Positions 25,125 through 34,527 are shown, counted from the first letter of the stretch. The stretch is DNA of 64,000 nt from DASXAI01 sp963728985 (GCA_963728985.1 CAVSME010000001.1:682001-746000), one strand, 5' to 3'. Numbers and translations: made by a program. Notes: generated from the letters alone by a model not told the origin.

Positions 25125-26772
25125 ATGGCCAGCGCCGACCCCGACCCGGAGGTGCTCGCTCGCGCCACCGCCGCCGTCGGCCGCTCCCGCACCACCGAGG
25201 ACGGCGCCCGGGAGGTGCTGCGGGCCGTCCTGGCGGCGACCGGCGCCCGCGGCGGGCGGCTCTCCCTCCTCGACCTGGCCACCGGTTCATACGTGAGCAG
25301 CGCCGCCATCGGGCTCGGACCGTCAGCGGGTCCGCCGCAGCCGGACGGCGGCGCCACCGTGCCCCTCATGCGGGGCGACTCGTGCATCGGGCTGCTCGAG
25401 CTGGAGGAGCCGGCGACCATCGAGGGGATCGGTCCCCTGGCCAACCTCGCCGTCCAGATCTACGAACGGCGGTTCTTGCTGCGAGTCCTGGCCGAGTCGC
25501 AGCAGTCGATCGACTTCGCCCTCCACGACGACGACTTCAACGAGCAGATCATGGCGCTCGTCGCGCTGTCGTCGCAGATGGAGTACGCCGTCCTCCACTT
25601 CCAAGAAGACGATGGCGCGCTCGACGTGCGTCGGGCACTACGGATTCGGTGACGACGACCCGCACGTGTTCGACGTCTCGAACGTGGCCGCCTCGTCGGC
25701 CCTGCACCGAGCCATTCGAGACTCCCGGGCCACGTCGGTCGGCGCCAGCTCCAGCATCGATCCCGACGACTTCGAAGGGCTGCTGCAGGGCCTGGGCGTG
25801 CGCAGCATCGTGGTTCTGCCCGTCGTAGCGGGCGCCAGTCTGTTCGGAACGCTCACGTTCGGATCGTCGGTCGACTACCAGTTCGAGCCGCACGAGGTGG
25901 CGGCGTTTGCCAGCATCGCCGACGGTGTCGGCCTGGCTATGCAGAACCACCGCAACTTCCATGCCGCCGCGCTGACAACGGTCTCCTACGCCGAGATCGG
26001 TCTGGCCATCACCGGCGTGGAGGTCGCGGAAGCCGCCCGGCACGAGGCCCGCGGCCTGATCGACGACTGCCTCGTCGCCACCGTCACCCTCGGCCAAGAG
26101 CTCAAGAAGGCGGCGCCGGCGCGAGCGGCGGCGCTGCTCGGGCGGCTCGACGAGATCGACGAGACGCTGCAGGATCTGGGTCGGGTGATCGACAAGATCA
26201 AGGCCGCCACCCGAGCGCCTCGGCGGGAGCGGACGCTGGTCGGCCTGCAGGACGTCTGGGACCAGGCCCGCAACCAGCTCCTGGGCAAGGTGCACCAGGC
26301 CCGTCTCGAGAGCTGCCGGTACGACGGGCCGAACGTGCCCGTCCTCGTCGCCGTCGACTGGTTCCGGCAGGTCTTCATCAACCTGATGCTGAACAGCCTC
26401 GACGCGTTCGCCGACGGCGGGGGCAACAAGCGCGGTCGCCAGATACGCCTCGCCGTCGACCGGCCGTCCGATCGCCAGCGCGACTACGTCGTGACGTATT
26501 CGGACAATGCCGGCGGCATCAACCCGGTACGGCTGCGCCACCTCGACGGCTCTCCGATCGAGCTGCCACCAGATCAAGCGATCTTCGAGGCAAACGTGAC
26601 ATCGAAGGCGGAAGGATCAGGTTGGGGATTGGTATTGGTCAGAAGGATCCTGGCCGACCATCGCGCCACCATCAATGTGGTCGACTATCGAGGCGGACTG
26701 ACCTACCGTATCCAGATTCCGAAGCCGCCGGAGAGGGACTCGAAGAGGATCAATGCCAACGACACTCCTTGA
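25125..26772 (+). CDS. GAF-GAF sensor histidine kinase (frame broken near 25620)
   Basis: Two overlapping frames form one sensor. Part 1 (25125-~25615) has a GAF domain and a helix with SIDFALHDDDFNEQIMALVAL. The second GAF (GHYGFGDDDPHVFDV, then SIVVLPVVAGASLFGTLTFGS) and kinase follow in the next frame; one extra base near 25620 explains the break. The dimerisation segment may use the His of EAARHEARGLIDD. The ATPase shows FINLMLNSLDAF (N box), YSDNAGGIN (G1) and TSKAEGSGWGLVLVRR (G2). No membrane segment is seen, so it is a cytosolic sensor. The end overlaps the receiver gene by 20 bases. Confidence 0.7.
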
Positions 26773-27587
26773 GCGTCCCCAACCGCTCATCCTGATCGTC
26801 GAGGACCGCAGCGACAGCCTGCGCAAGCGCCTCGACCTCTTCGAGAGCTTCGGCTGTGCCGCGGTGGGCGCCTCGTCGCGAGAGCACGCGCTGCGGGAGC
26901 TGCAAACGACACCACTGGTCGACCTCCTGATCACCGATATCCACATGGGCGACGAGCGCCACCCGGACGACAAGTCCGGCATCGCGCTCGGCGCAGGATG
27001 TGCGACAGCGCTGGAATGATCTCCCCATTGCCGGATATTCGGCGTTCTTCGCTGACGGGGACCTCTCGGAGGAAGAGCGCAGCGTCTTCGACGTCTCGTT
27101 CCCCCGTGGCGCCCAGCGGGGCAAGGAGCTCCAGAAGCAGGTCGAGATCTGCGTCGAGCTGGCCCAGCAGCATCGGTTGCGGCGAGCCGAAGAGCGGGAC
27201 GACGAGCTGCACCGCCTTCGCGCCAGTTACGCCGTGCGCGTGCCGCCGGCCGAGATCCTGCGCCGGTTCGAGCCGTCGGGCCAGGCCAACATCGCCATCG
27301 AAGCGCCACTGCTGCGCGCCGGCTACCGACTCGGGATGGTGTCGGCGGCGTCGGGTGACCGACCGGTGCGGGAGTCGTTCCCGGTGTGGCTCGTGCCGAG
27401 CGACGCCGGCTGGGAGTGCGAGGTCTACGGCCACCCCGAGATGTACTCGTTCGGCCAGACCGAGGCCGAAGCCATCGACAACCTGGTCGAGCTCATGGCG
27501 CTGTACTGGCGTGAGCTCGGCGCCGTCGACAACCCCTCCGGCCCGGTCCGGAGCCTGGCGCAGTTCCTCGAGCGCACCGTCGGATGA
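26753..27587 (+). CDS. receiver domain fused to a HicB-like region (frame broken near 26990)
   Basis: The first 80 residues are a response-regulator receiver: LILIVEDRSD (acidic pocket) and LLITDIHM (phospho-acceptor Asp62). The frame then stops after SGIALGAG, but the receiver continues in the next frame (AQDVRQRWNDLPIAGYSAFF), as if one G was added near 26989. After a charged helix a ~95-residue C-terminal part follows, VWLVPSDAGWECEVYGHP then YSFGQTEAEAIDNLVELM. This resembles HicB antitoxins (strand, strand, GxTxEEAxxNL helix). No DNA-binding output domain of ordinary response regulators is seen. The stop overlaps the next ATG. Confidence 0.55.
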
Positions 27588-27922
27588 CCCAGGACGAGAC
27601 TGCGGGCCCGAGCGGCCCGTCGATCTCTTCCCTCAACCGCGACGAGGCCGAGCGCATCTTCACGAAGCTCCAGATCACCCCGGAGTTCTCCAGCGAGCTC
27701 GTCTCCGGGTTCGTGTGGATCGACGGCGCGCCGACGCTCCCCGTCCACTACTCCAACGGCAACTTCCACATGACCGAGCGCGTGGCGTTCCGCTTCCGCC
27801 GGGCTTTGCGCATGTCGATCGACGAGTTCCCGGCCCTGCGCGACTGCCATCTCTCCCGCGAGGGCTACTGCCAGCTCGTCAGGAGCCGCCTGGGCGCAGA
27901 GGGCGCCACCGGAGGGGCGTAG
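27584..27922 (+). CDS. small protein with HicA-like C-terminal half
   Basis: 112 residues, unknown family. After a polar start, NRDEAERIFTKLQ forms a likely helix; then FVWIDGAPTLPVHYSNGNF and FRFRRALRMSIDEFPAL follow. The TLPVH...FRRAL..S.DEF order resembles the strand-helix end of HicA mRNA interferases, but the catalytic GSHH-type motif is absent, so any toxin role would need another active site. The ATG overlaps the stop of the receiver/HicB-like gene, as is usual for toxin-antitoxin pairs. Alternatives: a partner protein of the sensor system with no toxin role. Assignment is by pattern only. Confidence 0.45.
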   Translation: MTQDETAGPSGPSISSLNRDEAERIFTKLQITPEFSSELVSGFVWIDGAPTLPVHYSNGNFHMTERVAFRFRRALRMSIDEFPALRDCHLSREGYCQLVRSRLGAEGATGGA

Positions 27923-27997
27923 CCCGACGGGCCTTGGAGCCTCGCCGCGTTCGTGGCTACGGTCGCAGGGAACTCGCGCGATCGAGAGGGGACGGCC

Positions 27998-29152
27998 ATG
28001 ATTCCTGCGGGCATCATCTCGGCGGACGGCCATGTCTGTGAGCCGGCCGATTGCTATGTCGACCACATCGATCCCAAGTACCGGGACGACGCGCCGCGCA
28101 TCGTGAGGCAAGACGACGGCACCGACGCCTTCATCGTGCCCGGCATGAAGCGACCCGTCCCGCTGGGTTTCATCGACGGCGCCGGGTTCGGCCCCACCGA
28201 ACGGATGCAGCGGGCCAAGACGTTGACGTTCTCGGACGTGCGGGAGGCCGCCTATCGCGGCGCGGAGCGCATCCCGTACATGGACCAGGACGGCATCGCC
28301 GCCGAGCTGATCTACGCCTCGGTGGGCATGGGCATCTGCATGCACCGCGACGCGGAGTACAAGGACGCCTGCATGTGGGCCTACAACCGGTGGTTGGCCG
28401 AGATGTGCGCCGACGCCCCGGACCGGGTGTTCGGCATGGCGCAGACAGCCATGCTCAGCGTGGACGACGCCATCACCGACTTCCAGCGGGCCAAGGACAT
28501 GGGACTCGTCGGCATGATGATGCCGGGCGACCCGATCCACGAGGACTACGACCACACCGACTACGACGCGCTGTGGGAGTGCGCCACGGCCCTCGACCTG
28601 CCCATCTGCTTCCACATCCTCACGTCCCGATCGGGCAGCCTGCACGCCGAGACCCGCGGGCACCCGCTCAACAACTTCCTCGGCATCATCCGCGCCGTGC
28701 AGGACGTCGTCGGCCTCATGGTGCTGGGCGGGGTGTTCGAGCGCCATCCCCAGCTGAAGCTCGTCGTGGCCGAGAGCGACGCCGGCTGGATGCCCCATTA
28801 CATGTACCGCATGGATCACGCCGCCCGCATGAACGCCGACGACGGGATCGTGAAGGGTCTGTCGAAGCTGCCGAGCGAGTACATCCGCTCCAACGTCTAT
28901 GCCACGTTCCAGGACGACCTGACGGCGTACCACACGCTCGACCTCTTCCCCTATGACCACCTGCTGTGGGCCAGCGACTTCCCCCACACGGACTCGACCT
29001 GGCCGCGGTCGCGCCAGCTGATCGACGAGCAGGCGTCGCACCTCACCGAGGAGCAGCACCAGGCCATCTTCCGCGACAACACCGCCCGGCTGTTCAACCT
29101 CCCCGCCGGCCAGCGGTCGTGGCGGATGGAGGCGGCCACCGCCGTCGCCTGA
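27998..29152 (+). CDS. amidohydrolase family protein (amidohydrolase_2 type)
   Basis: 384 residues of the metal-dependent TIM-barrel amidohydrolase_2 family. The N-terminal metal motif is SADGHVCEP. PICFHILTSRSG supplies a histidine, GVFERHPQLKLVVAESDAGWMPHYMYRMDH is the typical family segment, and the last metal Asp is in LLWASDFPHTDS. Related enzymes act as decarboxylases or hydrolases in degradation of aromatic and terpenoid compounds. A GAGAGGGGA site just upstream supports ATG 27998 over an earlier in-frame codon. It stands alone between the sensor module and the SDR gene. Confidence 0.88.
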   Translation: MIPAGIISADGHVCEPADCYVDHIDPKYRDDAPRIVRQDDGTDAFIVPGMKRPVPLGFIDGAGFGPTERMQRAKTLTFSDVREAAYRGAERIPYMDQDGIAAELIYASVGMGICMHRDAEYKDACMWAYNRWLAEMCADAPDRVFGMAQTAMLSVDDAITDFQRAKDMGLVGMMMPGDPIHEDYDHTDYDALWECATALDLPICFHILTSRSGSLHAETRGHPLNNFLGIIRAVQDVVGLMVLGGVFERHPQLKLVVAESDAGWMPHYMYRMDHAARMNADDGIVKGLSKLPSEYIRSNVYATFQDDLTAYHTLDLFPYDHLLWASDFPHTDSTWPRSRQLIDEQASHLTEEQHQAIFRDNTARLFNLPAGQRSWRMEAATAVA

Positions 29153-29232
29153 GCGAACGGCGGCGGTGCATGTCACCCTCTTTCGTCGTCGATGATCGAT
29201 GCCGCGAACCCGTGGCCCATCATGCCAGCGTG

Positions 29233-30154
29233 TCACCCGCCGTTGTTGCCGAAGTAGTGACCGAGCTCGAGGTCGGCGATGAGGCCGAGTTGGGTCGGTT
29301 GCCACCCGAGCAGCTCGCGGGTGAGCGCGCTCGACGCCGGGCTGTCGGTGCCGAGGAAGCCGGCCAGCCAGCCGAAGTGCGCGCCGGTGTCCTCGGGCGC
29401 GATGGCCGCCACCGGGACGTCGAGGTGCCGCCCTATGACCGCGGCGATGTCGCGGACGGGGACGCCTTCGTCGGCGACGGCGTGCAGCGTCGCGCCCGCC
29501 GGAGCGTTCTCCAGCGCCAGGCGGAAGAGATGGGCGGCGTCGAACCGGTGCGAGGCCGGCCAGCGGTTCGACCCGTCGCCGATGTAGCCGGAGACGCCCT
29601 TGTCACGGGCGATGTCCACCAGCGTGGCCACGAAGCCGTGATCGCCGTCGCCGTGAACCGTCGGAGGTAGGCGAACAACCGACGACCGCACACCGCGAGC
29701 GGCGAACGAGAGGGTCAGCTCGGCGTTGACCATCCGCGGATGCGCACCGGCGGAGGCCGGGGCCCCGTGCCCGTCGCGTTCGGTGCCGACCTGTCCCGGT
29801 GCGAGCCCGAGCGTGCCCGAAGCGATGACGAACGGCCGATCGGAGCCAGCGAGCGCCTCGCCGAAAGTGCTCGATGGCACGGCGATCGGCCTCGGCGGCG
29901 CCGTGGTAGTCCCCCGCGAAGGCGATGTCGTGCTTGAAGGCGAGGTGGATGACGCCGTCCGACGCGGCCGCCGCGTCCCGCAGGGCGTCGAGGTCGTCGA
30001 GCCCACCGCGGTGCACGGCGGCGCCGGCGGCGGTGAGGGCGGCGGCCGACGCATCCGAGCGCGCCAGCCCGACCACCTGATGGCCTGTGGCGATGAGCTC
30101 GGGAACGAGGGCCGAGCCGATCCAGCCGGACGCGCCGGTCACGAAAACACGCAT
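29233..30154 (-). CDS. NAD-dependent epimerase/SDR family oxidoreductase (frame broken near 29865)
   Basis: Extended SDR. The Rossmann start is MRVFVTGASGWIGSALVPELI; SDGVIHLAF and a YHGAAEADRRAIEHF helix follow in the frame from 30154. The sequence then continues in another frame (FGEALAGSDRPFVIASGTLGL, then RLPPTVHGDGDHGFVATLVDIARDKG and the tail GWQPTQLGLIADLELGHYF). The join fits one extra base in the AAA run at 29864-29866. Joined length ~306 residues. It is divergent from a TetR regulator with two operator-like sites in the gap, suggesting control by it. Substrate unknown. Confidence 0.78.
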
Positions 30155-30176
30155 GAGAAGCCTCCCGGCAGATTGA

Positions 30177-30221
30177 TGTCAGAAACTGCCATCACCGTAG
30201 CATCAATGTCAGGTACTGTCA
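30177..30221. promoter_or_regulatory. two operator-like imperfect palindromes (SDR/TetR divergent promoter)
   Basis: TGTCAGAAACTGCCA (30177-30191) and TGTCAGGTACTGTCA (30207-30221) are two copies of a TGTCAG-N3-CTGNCA dyad with start points 30 bp apart, about three helical turns. They lie between the minus-strand SDR start (30154) and the TetR start (30243), where a TetR dimer pair could repress both genes. Sites are seen; the binding protein is inferred. Confidence 0.55.
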
Positions 30222-30242
30222 TCACCCACTACCATCGATGCC

Positions 30243-30809
30243 GTGGGTCGATGGGAGCCGAACGCGCGCGGCAGGCTCGAAGAGGCGGCCCTCGCTCTCT
30301 ACGGGGAGCGCGGGTTCGACCAGACCACCGTGGCCGAGATCGCGCAGCGGGCGGGTCTCACCGAGCGAACGTTCTTCCGGTACTTCGCCGACAAGCGCGA
30401 GGTGCTGTTCTGGGGCGCCGGTGCTCTCCAGGAGCTCCTCGTGAGCGCGGTCGCCGACGCCCCTGACTCGGCCACGCCGATGGAGGCCGCGGCCGCCGCC
30501 ATCGAGGCTGCTGGCCGCCTGCTCCAGGAGCGCCGTGAGAGCGCCCGCCGGCGCCAGAGCGTCATCGCGGCCAACGCGGGGCTGCGGGAGCGGGAGCTGA
30601 TCAAGCTCGCATCACTCTCCTCTGCACTCGCCGATGCGCTCCGCCGGCGTGGCGTCAGCGACCCCGCCGCGAGCCTGAGCGCAGAAGCAGGGATGGCGGT
30701 CTTCAAGGTCGCCGTGGAGCGCTGGCTCAACGACACCCGTCGCCGAGACCTGTCCCGACTCATCCGAGAGACGCTGGACGAGTTGAAAGCCGTGACCGCG
30801 GGCGAGTGA
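30243..30809 (+). CDS. TetR/AcrR family transcriptional regulator
   Basis: 188 residues. N-terminal HTH: RLEEAALALYGERGFDQTTVAEIAQRAGLTERTFFRYFADKREVL-type sequence (residues ~10-55), the standard TetR pattern. The C-terminal ligand domain is helical and ends with a basic segment (RRRDLSRLIRETLDEL). The GTG at 30243 gives the shortest protein with the full HTH. It is divergent from the SDR gene with two dyad sites in the 88-bp gap, so it probably represses that gene and itself. Convergent with the next TetR gene, whose stop abuts its own. Confidence 0.9.
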   Translation: MGRWEPNARGRLEEAALALYGERGFDQTTVAEIAQRAGLTERTFFRYFADKREVLFWGAGALQELLVSAVADAPDSATPMEAAAAAIEAAGRLLQERRESARRRQSVIAANAGLRERELIKLASLSSALADALRRRGVSDPAASLSAEAGMAVFKVAVERWLNDTRRRDLSRLIRETLDELKAVTAGE

Positions 30810-31526
30810 TCAGCGGGTGGCGGCGGTGACGCCCACCGCCAGCCGGGACGGCTCGGGGGCGAGGAGGAGGCAACGGGCCAGGACCGCCCGCAGCGGCTCG
30901 GCCCCGCCCGAGTCAGCCCATCGTTCGAGGGCGAAGTAGCCGAGTGTGACCACGGTGGCGACGGCGATCCGGAGGCCGAGATCGTCGGGTGACGCGCCGC
31001 GCTGCTGCATGGTGGCCCAGGCCGCCTCCTCGGTGGCGTGCCGCCGCTCCAACATGATGCGCCGGAGCGGTGGCTCGGTGAGCATGACGCGCAGACCGAC
31101 GAGCATGAGCGGATCCTGCGGGTCGGCGAGGGCGCTGATGCCGTCGATGGTGGCCATTGCGGTGGCGGCGATCGACGCGACCGGGTCCTCCGAGGCGGGC
31201 CGGCGTGCCAGTGCGGACACCACCAGATCGGCCAGCAGGCCCTCGGGGAGGAGGACGACGGATTCCTTGGTGGGGAAGTAGTTGAAGAAGGTGCGCGGCG
31301 ACACGCCGGCGGCCCGGGCGATGTCATCGGTGCTGGTGGCGTCGTAGCCCCGCTCGGCCACGAGCTCGAGCGCGGCGCGTCGCAGTGCCGTCTCCGTCGC
31401 TCGCTTCCTCGCCGCCAGGCGGCCGCCACCGCCCTCCAGGCGAGACGTCGCGGCGATCGCGTCCCCATGATCTGCAGTCAACTGCACGAACTCTACCGAC
31501 TCCGGCCGCTCATCCACGTTCGCCAT
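30810..31526 (-). CDS. TetR/AcrR family transcriptional regulator
   Basis: 238 residues. The HTH lies at ~40-90 (TALRRAALELVAERGYDATS, DDIARAAGVSPRTFFNYFPTK) and is followed by a C-terminal domain of the TetR_C_17-like sort (MLTEPPLRRIMLERRHATEEAAW). A ~35-residue N-terminal extension (MANVDERPESVEFVQL) precedes the HTH. The ATG at 31526 is preferred because longer upstream frames show no conserved sequence. The divergent neighbour is the serine hydrolase/DTR-repeat gene, 64 bp away, a possible target. Ligand unknown. Confidence 0.87.
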   Translation of the reverse strand: MANVDERPESVEFVQLTADHGDAIAATSRLEGGGGRLAARKRATETALRRAALELVAERGYDATSTDDIARAAGVSPRTFFNYFPTKESVVLLPEGLLADLVVSALARRPASEDPVASIAATAMATIDGISALADPQDPLMLVGLRVMLTEPPLRRIMLERRHATEEAAWATMQQRGASPDDLGLRIAVATVVTLGYFALERWADSGGAEPLRAVLARCLLLAPEPSRLAVGVTAATR

Positions 31527-31590
31527 GCGCTGGCCTCGCCGGGCGGCCGGCGGTCGTGCAGCTCGGTGCACAACTGGCGGTGACCGATTG

Positions 31591-33519
31591 ATGAACGTTC
31601 CGGCCCCCATGTACTCATCGACCGCTTGGTGGATCGTCCCTGGCATGACTGGCTGCACCGAGCGGGATCCGTTCACCCCGGCATTCGTGTCGTCGTGGAA
31701 CGGATCGTGGGGCGCGAACCACGTCGGGGCGGTGGTCGAGGACCGGGACACCGGCTGTGTCTACGAGTTCGGCGATCCGGGAGCGCAGTTCCCGCTCGCG
31801 TCGGTGGCCAAGGTGTTGATCATGGCGGCGACGTTGGAAGCGGTGCAGAGCGGCAGCCGCAGCCTCGGCTCGGTGAGCGGGCCGCTCGACCGCATGATCC
31901 GAGTGTCCGACAACGCCGCCGCCCAGTCGTTGTGGAACCTCCTCGGAGGCTTCGGCGCCGTGAACGACGCCGCCGCCCGCTGGGGTCTGGGTGGGACGCT
32001 GGCCGCGGCCGGCCGGGGCTTCGGGGGCACCCTCAGCGTCGCTGCCGATCAAGTGCGGGTGGTGAAGGAGTTGATCGGCAGCGAGGCCGGACCGCTGGCC
32101 GATCAGGCCCTGCGCCTCCACGCCCGCACCCTCATGACCACCGTGGATGCGGCGCAGGCGTGGGGCGTGTCGGCGGGCGTGCCCGCGGGTTGGACGGTCG
32201 CCCTCAAGAACGGCTGGTGGGCGACGCAGCCAGGCGACATCGGCCCCGCCGGACGGTGGCGGGTCAACTCCGTGGGCATGGTGTGGGACGAGACCGGCGC
32301 GGAGCGATGGACGATCGCGGTCCTCGGCAACACGTGGCCGAACTTCGCGACGGGCGTCGCCGCCATCGAAGCGATCGCCGCGCAGGTCGCCGGCGTCCTG
32401 TCTCGGCCGTCCGTGTCGATCGCGGTGCCGTGGACGACGCCGCCGCCGGTCCCGACGGGTGACGCCGCCGCTTTCACGGCCATCACGCCCACCCGGATCG
32501 TCGACACCCGCGCCGACGGATCGACGCTGTCCGCCGGCTCCGTCCGGCCGGTCGACGCATCGGCCAACGCTCCGAGCGCCGCCACCGCGGCTGTCGCCCA
32601 CCTGACGGCGGTGGGCGCCCAGGACCCCGGCTACCTGACGGCGTTCGCGTGCGGCCAGCCACCGCCGCCGGTGTCGAACGTCAACTACACGCCATCGCGC
32701 CCTTCGTCCACGGAAGCCATCGTCACCCTCACCGCCGGACAGATGTGCGTCTACAGCAGCGCCACCACGGACCTCATCGTGGATATCAGCGGCGCGTACA
32801 CACCGGACGCCACCCTCCTGTTCACGCCAGCGCCATCGCCGATGCGCCTGCTCGACACCCGCGCCACTGTCGCCGTCGTGGCCGCGGGATCGACGACCAC
32901 CGTCGTGGTGCCCAGCCTGGACGGCTGGCCGCCGCGCGCCGCGCTCGTCAACATCACCGCCGACTCCGCGACCGCTGCCGGCTACCTCACCGCGTACGCC
33001 AGCGATCAACCGTCGCCGGCGACCTCCACCGTCAACTACGTCCCGTCCGTCACGACGTGCACGGCGGCGACGATCGCGACGGCCCCGGACGGCGGCGTCT
33101 CCATCTCCAACAGCGCGCCGGTCGCGATCGTCGTCGACCTCATCGGTGTCTTCACCGAGAACCCGGCCGGCCACCGCTACCAGGCGGTGGCCTCTCAACG
33201 CCTGTTGGACACGCGATCGGGTACGGGCGGCTGGCTCGGACCGCTCGGCGCCGGCCAGACCATCACCGTGGCCCTCGCCGTCCCCCCCGGCGTCACCGCC
33301 GTCGGCACCCTCACCGCCCACGCCGCCACCGCGCCGGGCTACATCACCATGTGGGCGGGCGACGGCCCGGCGCCGCCCACCTCGAACCTCAACACGGTGC
33401 CGGGGGACACGGTCGCCAACCTCGCGGCGACGCGCACCGCTGCCGACGGCAGCGTCGCCATCTTCTCCCAACCCGGTCACCACCACCTCATCTACGACCT
33501 GACCGGGTGGTACACCTGA
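31591..33519 (+). CDS. class A beta-lactamase-like serine hydrolase with three DTR beta-repeats
   Basis: 642 residues. The N-terminal ~290 residues are a penicillin-binding/class A-type hydrolase: SxxK is SVAK (PLASVAKVLIMAATLE), the SDN motif is VSDNAAAQSLWNLLG, and a KNGWW segment stands where KTG would be. Three ~125-residue repeats follow, each opening with R(I/L)(V/L)DTR, carrying a GYLTAYA/GYITMWA plus SxxNYxPS block, and closing with a DLxGxYT/F strand (~310-420, ~430-535, ~540-642). Such repeats occur in many secreted acidimicrobial proteins. No clear signal peptide follows the ATG at 31591, which is odd; export could use another route or start. Confidence 0.78.
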   Translation: MNVPAPMYSSTAWWIVPGMTGCTERDPFTPAFVSSWNGSWGANHVGAVVEDRDTGCVYEFGDPGAQFPLASVAKVLIMAATLEAVQSGSRSLGSVSGPLDRMIRVSDNAAAQSLWNLLGGFGAVNDAAARWGLGGTLAAAGRGFGGTLSVAADQVRVVKELIGSEAGPLADQALRLHARTLMTTVDAAQAWGVSAGVPAGWTVALKNGWWATQPGDIGPAGRWRVNSVGMVWDETGAERWTIAVLGNTWPNFATGVAAIEAIAAQVAGVLSRPSVSIAVPWTTPPPVPTGDAAAFTAITPTRIVDTRADGSTLSAGSVRPVDASANAPSAATAAVAHLTAVGAQDPGYLTAFACGQPPPPVSNVNYTPSRPSSTEAIVTLTAGQMCVYSSATTDLIVDISGAYTPDATLLFTPAPSPMRLLDTRATVAVVAAGSTTTVVVPSLDGWPPRAALVNITADSATAAGYLTAYASDQPSPATSTVNYVPSVTTCTAATIATAPDGGVSISNSAPVAIVVDLIGVFTENPAGHRYQAVASQRLLDTRSGTGGWLGPLGAGQTITVALAVPPGVTAVGTLTAHAATAPGYITMWAGDGPAPPTSNLNTVPGDTVANLAATRTAADGSVAIFSQPGHHHLIYDLTGWYT

Positions 33520-33540
33520 TCGTGCGCGATCATCGCCGGC

Positions 33541-33975
33541 GTGACCCTGCCGCGCCTCGATGACCTCGTACGGCTGCGCCGGGTCCGAGACCGGATGGAC
33601 CGGGAGTACGCGCAGCCGCTCGATGTCGAGGCCCTCGCCCGCGGCGAGCACATGTCCGCCGGGCATCTCAGCCGCGAGTTCCGCCTCGCCTACGGCGAGT
33701 CGCCGTACTCCTACCTCATGACTCGGCGCATCGAGCGGGCCATGGCGCTGCTGCGGCGCGGTGACCTGAGCGTCACCGAGGTCTGCTTCGCCGTGGGCTG
33801 CTCGTCGCTGGGCACCTTCAGCACCCGCTTCACCGAGCTGGTCGGGATGCCGCCCAGCACCTACCGGCGCCGAGCGCCGAGCGCGACGGCCGGGCTACCG
33901 TCGTGCGTGGCCAAGCAGGTGACGAGACCGATCAGGAATCGAGAAGCAACGGCCACCGAGCCACTCTTACCGTGA
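33541..33975 (+). CDS. AraC family helix-turn-helix regulator (DNA-binding domain only)
   Basis: 144 residues, nearly all AraC-type double HTH: RVRDRMDREYAQPLDVEALARGEHMSAGHLSREFRLAYGESPYSYL, then RRIERAMALLRRGDLSVTEVC, AVGCSSLGTFSTRFTELVGMPPSTYR. There is no separate sensor domain; this stand-alone type is often paired with a VOC protein, as here. Its stop overlaps an in-frame GTG of the VOC gene (GTGA), so both are made together. The GTG start at 33541 follows the repeat-protein gene by 21 bp. Confidence 0.88.
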   Translation: MTLPRLDDLVRLRRVRDRMDREYAQPLDVEALARGEHMSAGHLSREFRLAYGESPYSYLMTRRIERAMALLRRGDLSVTEVCFAVGCSSLGTFSTRFTELVGMPPSTYRRRAPSATAGLPSCVAKQVTRPIRNREATATEPLLP

Positions 33976-33980
33976 CGGTC

Positions 33981-34391
33981 ATGAGCATCTCCATCTACTC
34001 GAGCTTCCTCCCGCATGACGATCCAGACGCCTCCCTGGCGTTCTACCGCGAGATCCTCGGCTTCGAGATCCGCAACGACGTCGGCCAGGGCAAGATGCGC
34101 TGGATCACGGTCGGCCCTCCAGAGCAGCCGGGCACGTCGATCGTCCTGCACCCGCCGGCCGTCGACCCGGGCATCACCGATGACGAGCGCCGCACCATCA
34201 CCGAGATGATGGCGAAGGGCACCTACGGCATCATCGTCCTCGCTACCGGCGACCTCGACGGCACGTTCGCCAGGTTGCAGGCCAATGATGCCGAAGTCGT
34301 CCAGGAGCCCACCGACCAGCCGTACGGCATCCGTGACTGCGCCATCCGCGATCCCGCCGGCAACCTGATCCGCATCAACGAGCTGCGCTGA
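33981..34391 (+). CDS. VOC family protein (glyoxalase/bleomycin resistance fold)
   Basis: 136 residues of the vicinal-oxygen-chelate fold: SFLPHDDPDASLAFYREILGFEIRND opens the first beta-alpha-beta unit, IVLHPPA closes it, and the second has YGIIVLATGDLDGTFARLQ with the end IRDPAGNLIRINEL. One likely metal ligand set is partial (H, E). Many such proteins paired with an AraC regulator act as sensor or drug-binding partners. An alternative GTG at 33972 overlaps the regulator stop; ATG 33981 is nine bases later. Confidence 0.87.
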   Translation: MSISIYSSFLPHDDPDASLAFYREILGFEIRNDVGQGKMRWITVGPPEQPGTSIVLHPPAVDPGITDDERRTITEMMAKGTYGIIVLATGDLDGTFARLQANDAEVVQEPTDQPYGIRDCAIRDPAGNLIRINELR

Positions 34392-34428
34392 GAGGGCCAG
34401 CGGATAGGCGGGGGGTCTGGGGGGCGGA

Positions 34429-34444
34429 GGCTCCCGCCGGAGCC
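34429..34444 (+). terminator. hairpin downstream of the VOC gene
   Basis: GGCTCC-CGCC-GGAGCC is a perfect 6-bp stem with a 4-base loop, 38 bp after the VOC stop. Flanking G and C runs (34419-34424 against 34445-34448) can lengthen it. There is no U tract, as common in high-GC actinobacteria. Confidence 0.4.
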
Positions 34445-34527
34445 CCCCGGTTCGCCGATTGGGCCAGCTTGGCTGGCCGATCGGCATTGTCATTCGGTGC
34501 CGGCCAACGGCCGGCTGCCGGCGAATT

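Noticed and set aside
31615..33666. 683-aa minus-strand open frame
   Set aside because: Antisense to the DTR-repeat protein, composed of low-complexity Arg/Gly/Asp; no domain seen.
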